Assembly: GCA_016716675.1 (NCBI GenBank)
Contig: JADJVG010000009.1
Location: forward strand, 62,001-126,000
Length of the DNA: 64,000 nucleotides
Reading direction: 5' to 3'
Source of the DNA: Hyphomicrobium sp.
GTDB taxonomy: Bacteria > Pseudomonadota > Alphaproteobacteria > Rhizobiales > Hyphomicrobiaceae
Shown: positions 1 to 10,201 of the stretch, one piece after another
How the letters are laid out: the number at the start of each line of letters is the position of its first letter
Position numbering within the stretch: position 1 is the first letter of the stretch
Program-made: the position numbers and the translations under genes
The notes under the pieces: generated by a model
Seen by the model: only the letters and a program-made list of their open reading frames with translations
Database searches by the model: none
What the model was told of the DNA's origin: nothing

Positions 1-3000
1 TCAGGGTGGCGGCGTCTATCTCGTCACGGCGTCGGGTGCCAGCAGCGCGGCGCGAGAAGCGCTGCTTGACACCTATATGAATGGCGGCACCCTTGCGTTT
101 GATCCGCGCACCAACTGGTCCGGTGCGCTCACGGGCACCAACGGAATTCGCATCGACGTGATTTCAACAGAAGGTGCAACGGGCAGCGAACTGGCACCCG
201 GCGCGTTTGGCGGATCAGATAACACCTCGGCGACCGAGACGGTCACCGACTACATCGATATTCTTGTGTCGCCGAAGGCGGATGCGCCGACGGTCAAAGG
301 CAGCGGTTCCGGCGTCGAGGATACGCTCATTCCGGTGCCGATGAGCGTGACGCTCGCGGACAAGGACGGATCAGAAACATACGTCGTGCGGATAACGGGC
401 ATCGTTCCTGCCGGCACGCGGATTTATGGTGCAGGCGGCACCGAGATTTTGCCCGATGGTGGCGGCGTCTATACCCTCAATCCCGCCGACGTGTCAGCGC
501 TGGCCGTGAAGCCGCCGTTGCATTTCTCAACCGCATTGAGTGGCGATATCATCCTCACCACCGAAACCGTTGTGACCGACACTTCAGCCGCCGGAACGAA
601 CACGACGACACTGACGCAGGATATCCACGTCACGGTCTCGGGTGTGGCGGATACGCCGGGCATGCGGGTTGTCAGTGTTACGGCCGATGAAGATGAGTCA
701 ATCGCTCTTGGTGCAGCTGTTCTCGCCAGCGCGGGCGGCAATCTCAATAACCTGCTCGTCGATACGGACGGGTCAGAACAGCTTTCGTTTGTCATCGGTG
801 GATTGCCGCAGGGCGTCATTCCGAGTTCGTCCGTTCCGGGTGGCGTGATCTACATTGGTAACGGCGTGTGGAGCATCTCGGCGGCGGCGTTGCCGACGTT
901 GGAACTGCCACCGGCTCCCAACTTCTCAGGCGAGAACCCGTATTCGGGTGTTACCGTCAGGGCCGTCACTCAGGAAATCGACGGCGACGACGCCAGCTCT
1001 GCAGAGTGGCCGGTAACGATTACGGTCAACCCCGTCATCAATTCATCGACGGTCGATGGTCTTACGAATTGGCAGATGGGCTTCACGCAGACGGAAGGCG
1101 TGAGCGAAGGCGGCAGCAACATCTCGCTCGCCAGCGCCGCCAACCATTCGTATGTCGACGATGACGGTTCCGAACAGGTTGTCAGCTACACCTTCGATCT
1201 CTCCGGGCTCTTGGCCGATGCTGGATTGACGGCACGCCTACAGGCGCTTCAGGGACCAGGTGCCGATCTTGATGATCTCGTCGCCAACTACATCACGGGT
1301 AGCTTCAGTTACAACGCAGCTGTTGGCACCATCACGGTCCTTGCGGGAAATATCTCTGGTGTCTCATTGGCCGCCACCTTGTTTAAGGATTCCAACGAGG
1401 ATTTCTCCATCCCCGTCACGGCTTTGGTGCGCGATACGGCGATCATCAATGGCGCGCCGGTTAGCGTCGATACGTCGGAAACTGGCATTTTCTCTGTCGA
1501 TCTCGAAGGCACGGCGGATGTTCCGACCGCATTTGCAAGCTCGGCGTCCGGCAATTCCGGCACGCAGCTCGCAGTGACGCTCGGCGGTGTTTCGACAGAT
1601 ACTGACGCGGCGCTTGGACGGGTTGCATCGGAAGACGTCTATTATGTCGTTTCGTTGCTCAATCCCGGCACCGCGCCACCGCTTGGCTTCACGAATGGCG
1701 CCGGAACCATCGTCGGCCTCGCCAATGGTGATGGCACCTGGATCTTGACGGCGGCCGAACTCGTCAATCTTCACGTCACGACGCCACCGGGCGCGGCGGG
1801 GATAGCGGAGCTGCGGCTGACATCGATCGCGGTCGAGAACGATGGCGATACCAACAGCAACAGTGCCGATTTCACCGTGACGGTCGTTTCGCAGCCGGGA
1901 ACCGGCGGTACGCCGCCGCTGCCACCGGTTGTCACGATTGGCACCACAGCCGGCAACGAGGATGGGTCGATCACGCTTAACGTGACCGCAGCACCAGCGC
2001 CTGGCGACCCCAGCAATCCGTCGGTCGCGGTGATGATTTCCAATCTTCCGGCGGGCTCAACCGTTATTGGCGCACGCTTCAATCCGGATACCGGCCGGTG
2101 GGTGGCGAGTGCCGCTGACGTCAATTCTGGCGCCGTGCGCATCATCCCGCCGCTGGATTTCTCCGGCACCATGAACATTACGATTGAAGCTGTGGCGACG
2201 AATGCCTCGCTGCAGACCGCGACGACAGGGGCGACGACCGCTCCTATCGTCGTCGATCCTGTGGCAGACGGCGTGGTCATTTCGGCGGTGCCGGACATCG
2301 GCAGTGAAGATGCGCGCTATCGATCTCAATATTTCGCTTGCCGAGCGGGATGGCGACGGCAATGAAGTCATCGGCGGCGACACCTACATCCGGCTATCGG
2401 ACGGCGCATCGCTTCTCGGCGGTTACGCGCTTGTAGCGGGCGGCGATGCCGATGCCGTGATCGACGGCGTGAGCCTCGTCGGTTGGTATCGCGTGCCGAC
2501 AGCCGATGTTCCGACACTGCAGATCCAAGCAGCAAACGATTGGCACGGAACGGTCACGGTTGACGTGGCGGCTTACTCAGTCGAACCCGTCGATGCGACG
2601 CCCGATGCCGACAACACCCAGCTTGATACGGCGAGCTTCGGTGTCACCGTTCAAGCGGTCGCTGATGCGCCGGTCGTTGCAGCGCCCGTCTCGGTTGCCG
2701 GAAACGAAGATACGTCGATCGCGTTGCCGGGCCTGTCGGCGGCGCTGACGGATGTCGTGGCGACGAACGGTGCGGAAGTGCTATCGGTCAAGATATCCGG
2801 CGTGCCGCAAGGCTCGCGTTTCACATCCGGCTCCAACAACGGTGATGGAAGCTGGACGATCTCCGTCGCGGATCTCGCCACGTTAGCCATCACGCCGCCG
2901 CTCAACTATGCGGGCACCATGACGCTCACACTGACGGCGATCGCGCTTGAACTCGCTAACGGCGACGAAGCCCAAACGTCCGTCAACTTCAACGTCGTCG

Positions 3001-3839
3001 TAGCACCGCACGCGGACAGCGTCGAAATTTTTGCCGAAAACGTGACGGTCGATGCTACAGCTTCCGCGTTGCTGGACCTCAATGTGCGTATGGCCGACAA
3101 CACCGGCCTGTTGCCAGGTGAGGTCGGGGCTGAACACATCCAAATCACGTTCACGTCGGTGCCAGTGGGCGTATCGTTTGGGGCAACTGCCGGTGGCAGC
3201 TTCTCCAATCCCGTCGCCGGAACGTGGATCTTCACCGGCACGCAAGCGGAAGCCAGCGCCATTGCAGCGTCGGTCGATGCAACGGCCACGGGTGGCTTCT
3301 CCACGATCAGCCTGTCAGCCGTGACGATCGACGGAGGCAATACGCTGGCAAGCCCAGTGACCGACACATTCCAGTTGGGCATTCCGCAGGTGATGACTGG
3401 CACGATCGGCGCCAATACGTTGATCGGCGGGGCGGGAACCCAGCTTCTGTTCGGGCTTGGCGGGATCGACGCGCTCGACGGCGGAGCCGACAGTGATCGC
3501 CTGACCGGCGGGCAAGGTAGCGATACGTTGACGGGCGGCGGCGGAGCAGACGTCTTCGCCTATGGCTCCGGTGATCTTGGCTCTGGCGTTGACAACGTCA
3601 CGGACTTTGCTGCGGGGGCCGGCGGAGATGCCTTGGATATTGCCGCTTTGCTGGTTGGCTTTGATCCCGCGACATCGATCCTGACTGATTACATTCAAGT
3701 CAACTCGGCGGCCGGAAACAGCACGATCCGGATTGATGCGAACGGCGGCGGTAACAGCTTCCAGGACCTCGTGATCTTGCAGGGCGTCACCGGTCTCGAC
3801 GTCAACGCGATGCGGACCAACGGCAACTTGATCGTTTGA
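1..3839 (+). CDS. Large repetitive RTX adhesin, type I secreted (5' end outside window, one frameshift)
   Basis: The reading frame is open from base 2, so the N-terminus lies upstream of the window. The protein is built of about seven diverged repeats of roughly 110-140 residues. Each carries an 'ED.SI.L' start, a 'D.DGSE' motif, an 'LP.G' turn and a 'PP.NFSG' segment, as in giant cadherin-like adhesins. The last ~140 residues hold glycine-rich RTX nonapeptides (GGADSDRLTGG, GGQGSDTLTGG, GGGGADVFAY) and a VC_A0849-type C-terminal secretion domain. The frame breaks near 2310-2316: the upstream frame stops at 2365, while the repeat pattern continues in another frame from 'AIDLNISL'. A one-base loss restores it. 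The downstream secretion genes on the same strand make this their likely substrate, a surface or biofilm adhesin. Ligand and calcium binding are inferred from the family. Confidence 0.85.
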
Positions 3840-4210
3840 GGCCGTTGGCTTTTTGATCGCCCTGCCCTGCCTCGCCCCTGGGGTCGGGGCGGGCGCGCGC
3901 TATCCGGTAGTGTGTTCATCCGATAGGTGTGACGCCCATTGCGTTCGGTCATGGATTGTTGGCGCTACGCCGGCTGCCAGCGATGTTGCCAGGAAAGCAC
4001 GCAATAAATCAGTATAAGACTTATTCTTTATAGTTTGAGGAAAAGCGGATCAAAGGATGACCTGCGCGTATGGGCGCAACCACTCGAATCAGGCACAAAT
4101 TTGCGCGCGTGGAACGTAGGACTTTATGACTTGTAAGCGCTTTCGCGGATTTGGCGCCTTCGGCGTGCAACCGCATGAGCGACTTTAGTCGGGGCTTCCC
4201 AGGGGGATGA
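3840..4210. other. Gene-free spacer between adhesin and secretion operon
   Basis: No convincing coding frame is present. A GC-rich inverted repeat (gcctcgcccc ... ggggcgggc, about 3870-3895) lies just after the adhesin stop and could slow transcription, but it has no T-run. An unusually AT-rich patch at 4001-4040 contains a TTGCCA/TATAAG pair, but the 21-base gap is too long for a standard sigma-70 promoter. A ribosome-binding AGGGGG sits at 4201-4206. The patch probably holds the promoter of the secretion operon, with the exact element unresolved. Confidence 0.4.
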
Positions 4211-5629
4211 ATGATACGCGGATACGTGGCTCTTCGAGCTGCGGCGGTGGCGCTTGTCTGCTCGATTGCGGCTCCGGCCGCCGTCGCCGATTCCCTCGTT
4301 GGCGTTGTGCAGGAAGCACTTGAAGGTCACCCAGAGCTTGCCGCCATTCGGTTCAACAGACGCGCCATTGATAATGAACTCAACGCAGCGCGCGGGCTGA
4401 ACCTGCCGACGGTCGACGTCAAGGCGGACGTGGGCCGTCACCGCGAATTCAGCGTGACCGGCAACGGCATCAAAGACAGTAACGACTGGCACGACCGCGA
4501 CGGCGTGGGAACGGTTTTCTCGCAACGGATCTTCGACGGGTTCGAGAGCCAACATGAAATCGCACGCCAAAAGAACCGCGTAGAAAGCGCGCGCTGGCGC
4601 GTCAACGACACCGCCAACTCGATCGCGCTGCGTGCCGTGCAAGCCTATCTCGAATGTAACCGCGCCAGAGCCGTGTTATCGGCGGCTGAGGCCAATCTCG
4701 AAGCTCACCGAGGTCTCTTGGCGCGCGTGCGCCAGCGCGCAGACGGTGGTATGGCCAACGCAGCCGAAAGTACTGAAGCGGCAGCACGCACCGCCAATGC
4801 CAAGGCGATCGTCGCCGAAGCAGCTGCGCGGGTGCAAGATGCCTATGCGCTTTTCAAATCCGTCGTCGGCCGGATGCCAGCGAAGCTCGATGCCGCTTCG
4901 CCAGCTAGGGGCCTGCCGAGGTCGGTAGATGATGCCGTGGGCGAAGCCGTGCAGGTGGCGCCTTCGGTCGTTGCCACGCAGTTTGATGCGTTGGCTGCCG
5001 AAGCGGCCGTGGGCTCGACCTATGCGCGCTTCAGCCCGAAGCTGAATTTCGAAGTCTCGACCAATCACGGCTGGGGCCTCGTCGAGGACAACGACAAGAA
5101 CTACGACGCCACCGCCATGCTGGTTGTGCGCTGGAACTTGTTCAACGGCGGTATCGACAAAGCACGCATCTGGGAAGCCCGCGCCCGGGCGGCGGAGGCC
5201 GATGAGATCTCGGCGAACACAACCCGCAATGTAGAGCGCGAGACGCGCATCTCGTGGAACGCGCTTAAGGCGGCTTCGGTGCGGGTGCCGGAGCTGCGCG
5301 AGCAACTCAACCTGCAACGCCAACGGCGCTCGGCCTATCTGGAGCAATTCGACGTCGGCCAGCGCCGTCTCCTCGATATTCTGGATGTGCAGAATGAAAT
5401 TTTCGTCGTCAACAGCTCGCTGAAAACCGAAGAGTTGATCGGCATCTACAGCAGCTATCGTCTGCTTGCGGCCATGGGACGTCTGGTTCCGGGGCTCGGT
5501 CTGGACATGCCGCTTGAGGCGGCGCAGCCACCGGCGGAAAACCTGATCGAAGGTTGGCGTGCAGAGGTCAATGCCGTGCCGCGCGAGGGCTATCACAGCT
5601 GGAGCGCAGACACCGCGCCGGCCAAGTAA
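4211..5629 (+). CDS. TolC-family outer membrane channel of type I secretion system
   Basis: This 472-residue protein has an N-terminal signal peptide ending near 'PAAVADS'. It shows the TolC/LapE pattern: long helical stretches, 'ARGLNLPTVDVKADVG' in the first beta region, 'RIFDGFESQHEI', and in the second half 'RWNLFNGGIDKARI' and 'LDILDVQNEI'. Such proteins form the trimeric outer-membrane duct of type I secretion. It is followed by the ABC exporter and the HlyD-type adaptor, and preceded by the RTX adhesin, so the set forms one secretion locus. The start at 4211 is chosen because AGGGGG lies just upstream and the signal peptide begins directly. Confidence 0.9.
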   Translation: MIRGYVALRAAAVALVCSIAAPAAVADSLVGVVQEALEGHPELAAIRFNRRAIDNELNAARGLNLPTVDVKADVGRHREFSVTGNGIKDSNDWHDRDGVGTVFSQRIFDGFESQHEIARQKNRVESARWRVNDTANSIALRAVQAYLECNRARAVLSAAEANLEAHRGLLARVRQRADGGMANAAESTEAAARTANAKAIVAEAAARVQDAYALFKSVVGRMPAKLDAASPARGLPRSVDDAVGEAVQVAPSVVATQFDALAAEAAVGSTYARFSPKLNFEVSTNHGWGLVEDNDKNYDATAMLVVRWNLFNGGIDKARIWEARARAAEADEISANTTRNVERETRISWNALKAASVRVPELREQLNLQRQRRSAYLEQFDVGQRRLLDILDVQNEIFVVNSSLKTEELIGIYSSYRLLAAMGRLVPGLGLDMPLEAAQPPAENLIEGWRAEVNAVPREGYHSWSADTAPAK

Positions 5630-5673
5630 CAGCGATGCGAGCGAGGCTTTTGTCTGCGGGGGCTGGATAGTCG

Positions 5674-7947
5674 ATGAGCGATGGCACAGCAGACATGGTC
5701 GGACAATTGGAGGCGGCAGCCCAGCAAATGGCGGCGGCCGTTTCTCATTCGCGGGACGACGGTCCGCAGGATATTCTTGCGCAGGCTCTCTGCGACGTCG
5801 CCGCTCATTACGGATCGAGAACGGTCGCGAAAGTCCTCGTTGCCGGCTTGCCGTTGGTCGATGGGCGCTTGCCACTCGAACATGTGGTGTCTGCGGCGCG
5901 GCGCGCCAATCTGAGTGCTGACATCGCGACTGTGCCACTCGCCACACTCAAAGCCCACGATCTGCCGGTGCTTGTGATGACAAGCGGCGGCAGCTGCGTA
6001 GTGTTGTGGGAGTTCGAAGCGGGCACCTCAGACCAAGGGGCGACGGCGCGGCTGTCTCGTCCTGGTCAGTCCGAGGCGCGCATCGCGCTGCCGCTGAACG
6101 CGATCGAACAGGCGCCCTCGCGCCAAATCGTGCGGCTACGACCCGAGGCGGGGCGCGATGAGCGCGGTGAGGCGGCCGTTCGCCGTTCGAGCAACAACTG
6201 GTTTCTGTCGGCGTTTCTCGACAGTGGAAAAATTTACGGCGAGGCCATCGCGGCCACGGTGGCTTTGAATCTTCTGGCGCTGGCGCTGCCGCTCTTCACG
6301 ATGAATGTCTACGATCGCGTGCTGCCGAATGCGGTCGAGACGACGCTATGGGCGCTCGCCATTGGCGTTGTGTTGGCGACGCTGTTTGATTTTCTCATCA
6401 AGACGCTGCGGGCGGAGTTTGTCGATGTCGCGTCGCGGCGGGCGGACGTTGTGCTTGCCAATCTTATTTTCGGGCGGCTTCTCGGTGCACGAGCCAATGT
6501 CCGTCCGGTCTCGGCGGGTGTTAGAGCCAACGCGCTCAGGGAATTCGAAACGCTTCGCGAATTCTTCAATTCCGCAACGCTCACGGCATTTGGCGATGTG
6601 CCGTTTCTGATCTTTTTCTTGGCGATGATTTTCGTGGTGGCCGGGCCGCTGGGGTGGATCGCGCTCCTGACGATACCCGTGGTGCTCAGCATTGGTTGGG
6701 TGACGCAGAAGCGGCTGACGCGGCTGTCGGAAAAAAGTTTCAGAGACTCGGCACAGAAAAACGCGATCATCGTCGAGACGATCGTTGGCCTCGACAGCGT
6801 CAAGGCTGCGGGCGCGGAGAGTTGGGCTGCCGGTAAGTGGGAGGCGGCGGTCAGCGATCAGATCCGGGCCGCGCATGCGAGCCGATACATCTCCAATCTC
6901 GGCATCCACACCATCTTCGCCATCCAGACGCTGACGCAAATCGCCATGGTTGTCGCGGGCTTCTATCTCGTGGCAGCGGGCAGCCTGACCATGGGCGGGC
7001 TCATTGCAGCAACGATGCTGGCGGGCCGGGCGTTGCAGCCGCTGGGCCAGATCGCGATGCTGATCACGCGGCTGCATCAAACCCGGCTGGCCTTTAGGGC
7101 GCTTTCGGAAATCGTGAATCTTGAACAAGAGTGTCCAGAAGGCGCGCGGCTGTTGGCGAAAGCTGAATTTTCAGGACGCCTTGCGGTTGAGGGCTTGGGA
7201 TTCTCCTACGATAAGGATGAGCCGCCCTGCCTGTCGGATGTGACGTTTACGATCGCGCCCGGCGAACATGTCGGGCTCATAGGAGCTATCGGCAGCGGTA
7301 AGACGACGTTGCTGAAGCTCATGCATGCCGTGTACGTGCCGAACAAAGGCCGAGTGACGGCCGATGGCGTGCCGGTGCATCAGATTGATCCGTCGCTGCT
7401 GCGCGCCAATATCGGTCTGGCGCTGCAGGGGGCCGATCTTTTCCACGGAACCATCCGCACCAACATCGCGCTTGCCGATCCGGGTGCGCCGGATGAGGAC
7501 GTGATCGCGGCGGCACGCGCGGCTGGTGCGCTTGAGTGGATACTCAAGCTTCCCAAGGGATTCGAAACGCTGGTGCGCGAACGGGGCGCAGGCCTCTCGG
7601 GCGGACAGAGACAATCGGTGGCGCTGGCGCGCGCGCTGTTTAGAAGCCCGCGGATCGTGCTGCTCGATGAACCGACGAGCGACATGGACCTCCTGACCGA
7701 GCAGCACGTCGTGCGCTCAATGAAGGCAGCTTTGAAGGATTGCACGATCGTTGCCATTTCCCATCGTCCGGCGGTGTTGGCGCTGGTGGATCGCTTGATC
7801 GTTATGGAAGGCGGCCGCGTCATTCTCGATGGCAAGAAGGCTGACGTTCTAAGAGAACTCGAAGCCCGGCGAACGGCGGCGCAGACACCCAAGGTGACCA
7901 TTTCGGCGGCCGGCGCGGTCAGGCTTCCGTCCGGGGGTGTCGCATGA
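5674..7947 (+). CDS. Type I secretion ABC exporter (LapB/HlyB-like)
   Basis: This 757-residue inner-membrane ATPase exporter has three parts. Residues ~1-165 are a C39-peptidase-like domain with no obvious catalytic Cys, as in LapB-type exporters that bind but do not cleave their substrate. A six-helix membrane domain follows (~185-470), then the nucleotide-binding domain with Walker A GAIGSGKTT, signature LSGGQRQSVALARAL, Walker B RIVLLDEPTS and a switch His in 'AISHRP'. It would drive export of the adhesin encoded upstream. Its stop overlaps the start of the HlyD-like gene by ATGA, so the two are translationally coupled. Confidence 0.92.
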   Translation: MSDGTADMVGQLEAAAQQMAAAVSHSRDDGPQDILAQALCDVAAHYGSRTVAKVLVAGLPLVDGRLPLEHVVSAARRANLSADIATVPLATLKAHDLPVLVMTSGGSCVVLWEFEAGTSDQGATARLSRPGQSEARIALPLNAIEQAPSRQIVRLRPEAGRDERGEAAVRRSSNNWFLSAFLDSGKIYGEAIAATVALNLLALALPLFTMNVYDRVLPNAVETTLWALAIGVVLATLFDFLIKTLRAEFVDVASRRADVVLANLIFGRLLGARANVRPVSAGVRANALREFETLREFFNSATLTAFGDVPFLIFFLAMIFVVAGPLGWIALLTIPVVLSIGWVTQKRLTRLSEKSFRDSAQKNAIIVETIVGLDSVKAAGAESWAAGKWEAAVSDQIRAAHASRYISNLGIHTIFAIQTLTQIAMVVAGFYLVAAGSLTMGGLIAATMLAGRALQPLGQIAMLITRLHQTRLAFRALSEIVNLEQECPEGARLLAKAEFSGRLAVEGLGFSYDKDEPPCLSDVTFTIAPGEHVGLIGAIGSGKTTLLKLMHAVYVPNKGRVTADGVPVHQIDPSLLRANIGLALQGADLFHGTIRTNIALADPGAPDEDVIAAARAAGALEWILKLPKGFETLVRERGAGLSGGQRQSVALARALFRSPRIVLLDEPTSDMDLLTEQHVVRSMKAALKDCTIVAISHRPAVLALVDRLIVMEGGRVILDGKKADVLRELEARRTAAQTPKVTISAAGAVRLPSGGVA

Positions 7948-9299
7948 CGGCGGCGCCTCTATCGATGAGCAAGCCGGAGCAACCTAAAGTGCGGCGGCCG
8001 ATCGGTGTGCCGTCGGCCATCAGTGCTGATCTGCTGGCGCGACCGGCGCGCGGGCTAGACCGGCTTTTGCTCAGTCTGATCGCGCTGGTGATCGGGTTTT
8101 TCGTCTGGGCGGCGTTCGCACGCATCGACGAGGTGACGACAGGACAGGGCCGCGTTATTCCGGCGAGCAAGCTGCAGGTTATTCAAAACCTCGAAGGCGG
8201 TATCGTGCGCGAGGTCTTGGTGCGCGAAGGCGCCACGGTCAAGGCCGGCGATGTGCTGTTGAAGATCGATCCGACACAAGCGGGTTCGTCGCTCGGTGAA
8301 ACGCAGGAAAAGATCGACAGCTTCGAAGCGCTCATTGTCCGGCTGGAGGCAGAGGTGCGCGGCGCCACACCACAATTCCCAGATCCTCTGGCGACGCGGC
8401 GGCCGGACTTGGTCGCGACGCAAATGCAGCACTTCGGTAGCCGCGAGCGCGAGCTTAAATCGGCAATCGATGTGTTCACCACGCAGGAGAGCCAGCGGAC
8501 GCAGGAAGTCGTCGAGGTCAAGGACCGCATTGAAACGCTGAAGCGCGCTCTGGCGCTCGCCAATGAACAGCTGGCGCTGTTGCAGCCTCTCGTTCAGAGC
8601 AAGGCGGCCTCGCGGGCGGAGATGCTGGCCATCGAAAGCAAGGTGAACGATACGGCGGGCAGCCTGTCGGCGGCTGAATTGTCGTTGCCGCGTCTCGAAG
8701 CGGCAGCACGCGAGGCGCGCGACCGGATCAACGAGAAAATATCGGCTTTCCGCAGCGAGGCCATGCAGCAATTATCGAGTGCGCGTGTGGAGGCTGGCGT
8801 TCTGGGCGAGCAGGCACGCGGCGGCGAGGATCGTGTGTCGCGGACTGTTGTGAAGGCGCCGGTGGCCGGCATCGTCAAGACCGTGCACGTCACAACGCCG
8901 GGTCAAGTCGTGCAGCCGGGTCAGAGCCTGATCGAAATTGTTCCGATGAACGATACGCTGGTTGTCGAAGCGCGCATCAAGCCGAATGATATCGCCTTCA
9001 TGTATCCGGGGCTTCCAGCAGTGGTGAAACTGTCGGCCTACGACTTCTCACTTTATGGCGGCCTTGAGGGGCGCGTCGAGCAGATCGGTGCGGACAGCAT
9101 CACCGACGACCAAGGCGTGACGTATTATCTGATCCAAGTGCGGACCGCAGGGCGAACCCTGCTGCAGAACGACAAAGAGTTTCAGGTGCTCCCAGGCATG
9201 GTGGCAGATGTCGATGTGCGGACGGGTCAGAAATCCGTTCTCAGCTACATCATGAAGCCCCTAACACGTATGCGCCAGAGCGCACTCAGGGAACGATAG
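7944..9299 (+). CDS. HlyD-family membrane fusion protein of type I secretion system
   Basis: This 451-residue adaptor links the ABC exporter to the TolC-like channel. It has a cytoplasmic N-terminus, one membrane span (~residues 33-55), a biotinyl/lipoyl-like segment ('GRVIPASKLQVIQNLEGG'), a long coiled-coil hairpin (~110-280), the second lipoyl half ('VKAPVAGIVKTVHV') and a C-terminal beta-barrel with 'YYLIQVRT'. The domain order and length are typical of HlyD/LapC. The start overlaps the exporter stop by four bases. No further gene follows for ~420 bases, so this ends the secretion operon. Confidence 0.92.
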   Translation: MTAAPLSMSKPEQPKVRRPIGVPSAISADLLARPARGLDRLLLSLIALVIGFFVWAAFARIDEVTTGQGRVIPASKLQVIQNLEGGIVREVLVREGATVKAGDVLLKIDPTQAGSSLGETQEKIDSFEALIVRLEAEVRGATPQFPDPLATRRPDLVATQMQHFGSRERELKSAIDVFTTQESQRTQEVVEVKDRIETLKRALALANEQLALLQPLVQSKAASRAEMLAIESKVNDTAGSLSAAELSLPRLEAAAREARDRINEKISAFRSEAMQQLSSARVEAGVLGEQARGGEDRVSRTVVKAPVAGIVKTVHVTTPGQVVQPGQSLIEIVPMNDTLVVEARIKPNDIAFMYPGLPAVVKLSAYDFSLYGGLEGRVEQIGADSITDDQGVTYYLIQVRTAGRTLLQNDKEFQVLPGMVADVDVRTGQKSVLSYIMKPLTRMRQSALRER

Positions 9300-9722
9300 A
9301 CGCTGAGAAGCAGGCGATGTTCCACGCAGTTTGGCGCGACTGGCATTGTTTGTCTCCGCAAGCACAACACCGTTTGCCGTCGCGCGTGCCACCCGCTGGG
9401 GCAATGGCGAGACATCTATTTTGATGCTCGAACGTTTTGGCGTTGAGCCGCCGAGCCACCCTGAAACAGTCCCGCATTCCAAGGCGATTCAAGCCACTGC
9501 CAAATTGTCAGGGCGCCGATTCCAATGATTTCAGCGACCCGTGTGAAAACAGGCGCAAACGGTATGACGAAATGTCAGGTTGGGTGTTTGAGCGCCGACC
9601 CGCTGTCCATTGCACAGGCTCATAAGCCATTGGAATAACGTAAGTAAAAATCCAGCTAAGCCCCTGGCACGTCCTTTGCGAACTATTAACCAAAGCGCAT
9701 CGGAAGCAGAGGAGCGAGCCTG
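9300..9722. other. Gene-free regulatory region upstream of molybdoenzyme cluster
   Basis: There is no convincing gene in these 420 bases. Besides the sigma-54 promoter listed separately, the region holds a separated inverted pair: ATTCCAATG at 9519-9527 and its exact complement CATTGGAAT at 9628-9636. It also holds two copies of TGTCAGG (about 9507 and 9572) and a CTGT-N7-ACAG dyad (about 9603-9617). These lie 40-160 bases upstream of the promoter, the usual position for enhancer sites of NtrC-type activators. Which of them, if any, is bound is inference. Confidence 0.45.
9665..9679 (+). promoter_or_regulatory. Sigma-54 (RpoN) -24/-12 promoter
   Basis: The sequence TGGCAC-GTCCT-TTGC matches the RpoN consensus TGGCAC-N5-TTGC at every conserved position, including the invariant GG and GC. 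It lies 44 bases upstream of the GTG start at 9723 and heads the same-strand run of molybdoenzyme genes. The last gene of that run encodes a sigma-54-dependent activator, which strongly supports function. Transcription would begin about 12 bases after the GC, near 9690. Confidence 0.85.
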
Positions 9723-10103
9723 GTGCAGAAGCTCAGTAAAGTCGTTGGGATACGTGCACGGTGGTGCTGCGCCATCGGCCTGGCAGCCGCCTACATGGTG
9801 TTGAGCGTAACGCCGGCTACGTCACAAGACGATCCGCACGTTGCTGGTTTGACGCCGGATCAACGACCGGCTTGGGCACCAAAAATCACGACCGTGGTTC
9901 GGTCTCCCGATTGGGAAGAGCGGGCAGTCGCCGGCATCGCGACGCCGCTTCCGCCGCTGCCGTTCCTGAAAGATCAGGGTAATTGGTACACGCCATTTAC
10001 GCGGCCGGGCATGCTCGGGCCCTACGACATCCGCGGCCTTCATTCACATGGGCCGCCGGCAAAAAAAGCAGCCGCCAACGATCCGGCTCCAGCTTCCCAA
10101 TAG
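9723..10103 (+). CDS. Small exported protein of unknown function, first gene of sigma-54 cluster
   Basis: The 126-residue product starts at GTG behind a GAGGAG ribosome site. It has an N-terminal hydrophobic signal segment (~residues 14-34, 'AIGLAAAYMVLSVTPATSQ'), so it is probably periplasmic. The mature part is rich in Pro and aromatic residues ('NWYTPFTRPGMLGPYD') and ends in an Ala/Pro/Lys tail. There are no cysteines after the signal region and no heme motif. I do not recognise the family. It is the first gene after the sigma-54 promoter and precedes the Met-Gly-Ser repeat protein, so it probably belongs to the respiratory module. Confidence 0.65.
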   Translation: MQKLSKVVGIRARWCCAIGLAAAYMVLSVTPATSQDDPHVAGLTPDQRPAWAPKITTVVRSPDWEERAVAGIATPLPPLPFLKDQGNWYTPFTRPGMLGPYDIRGLHSHGPPAKKAAANDPAPASQ

Positions 10104-10201
10104 CCCTGAAATGAATACCGCTAAGCCACGGTCTTCAGCACTTGCATCGCGTTTGGCTTTGCTGATCGGCAACGCGATCAAAGCTCACAAGGAGAACTAC
10201 A

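Noticed and set aside
4676..5947. 423-codon minus-strand frame opposite the TolC-like gene
   Set aside because: Shadow of two well-supported plus-strand genes, Arg/His-rich composition, no recognisable domain.
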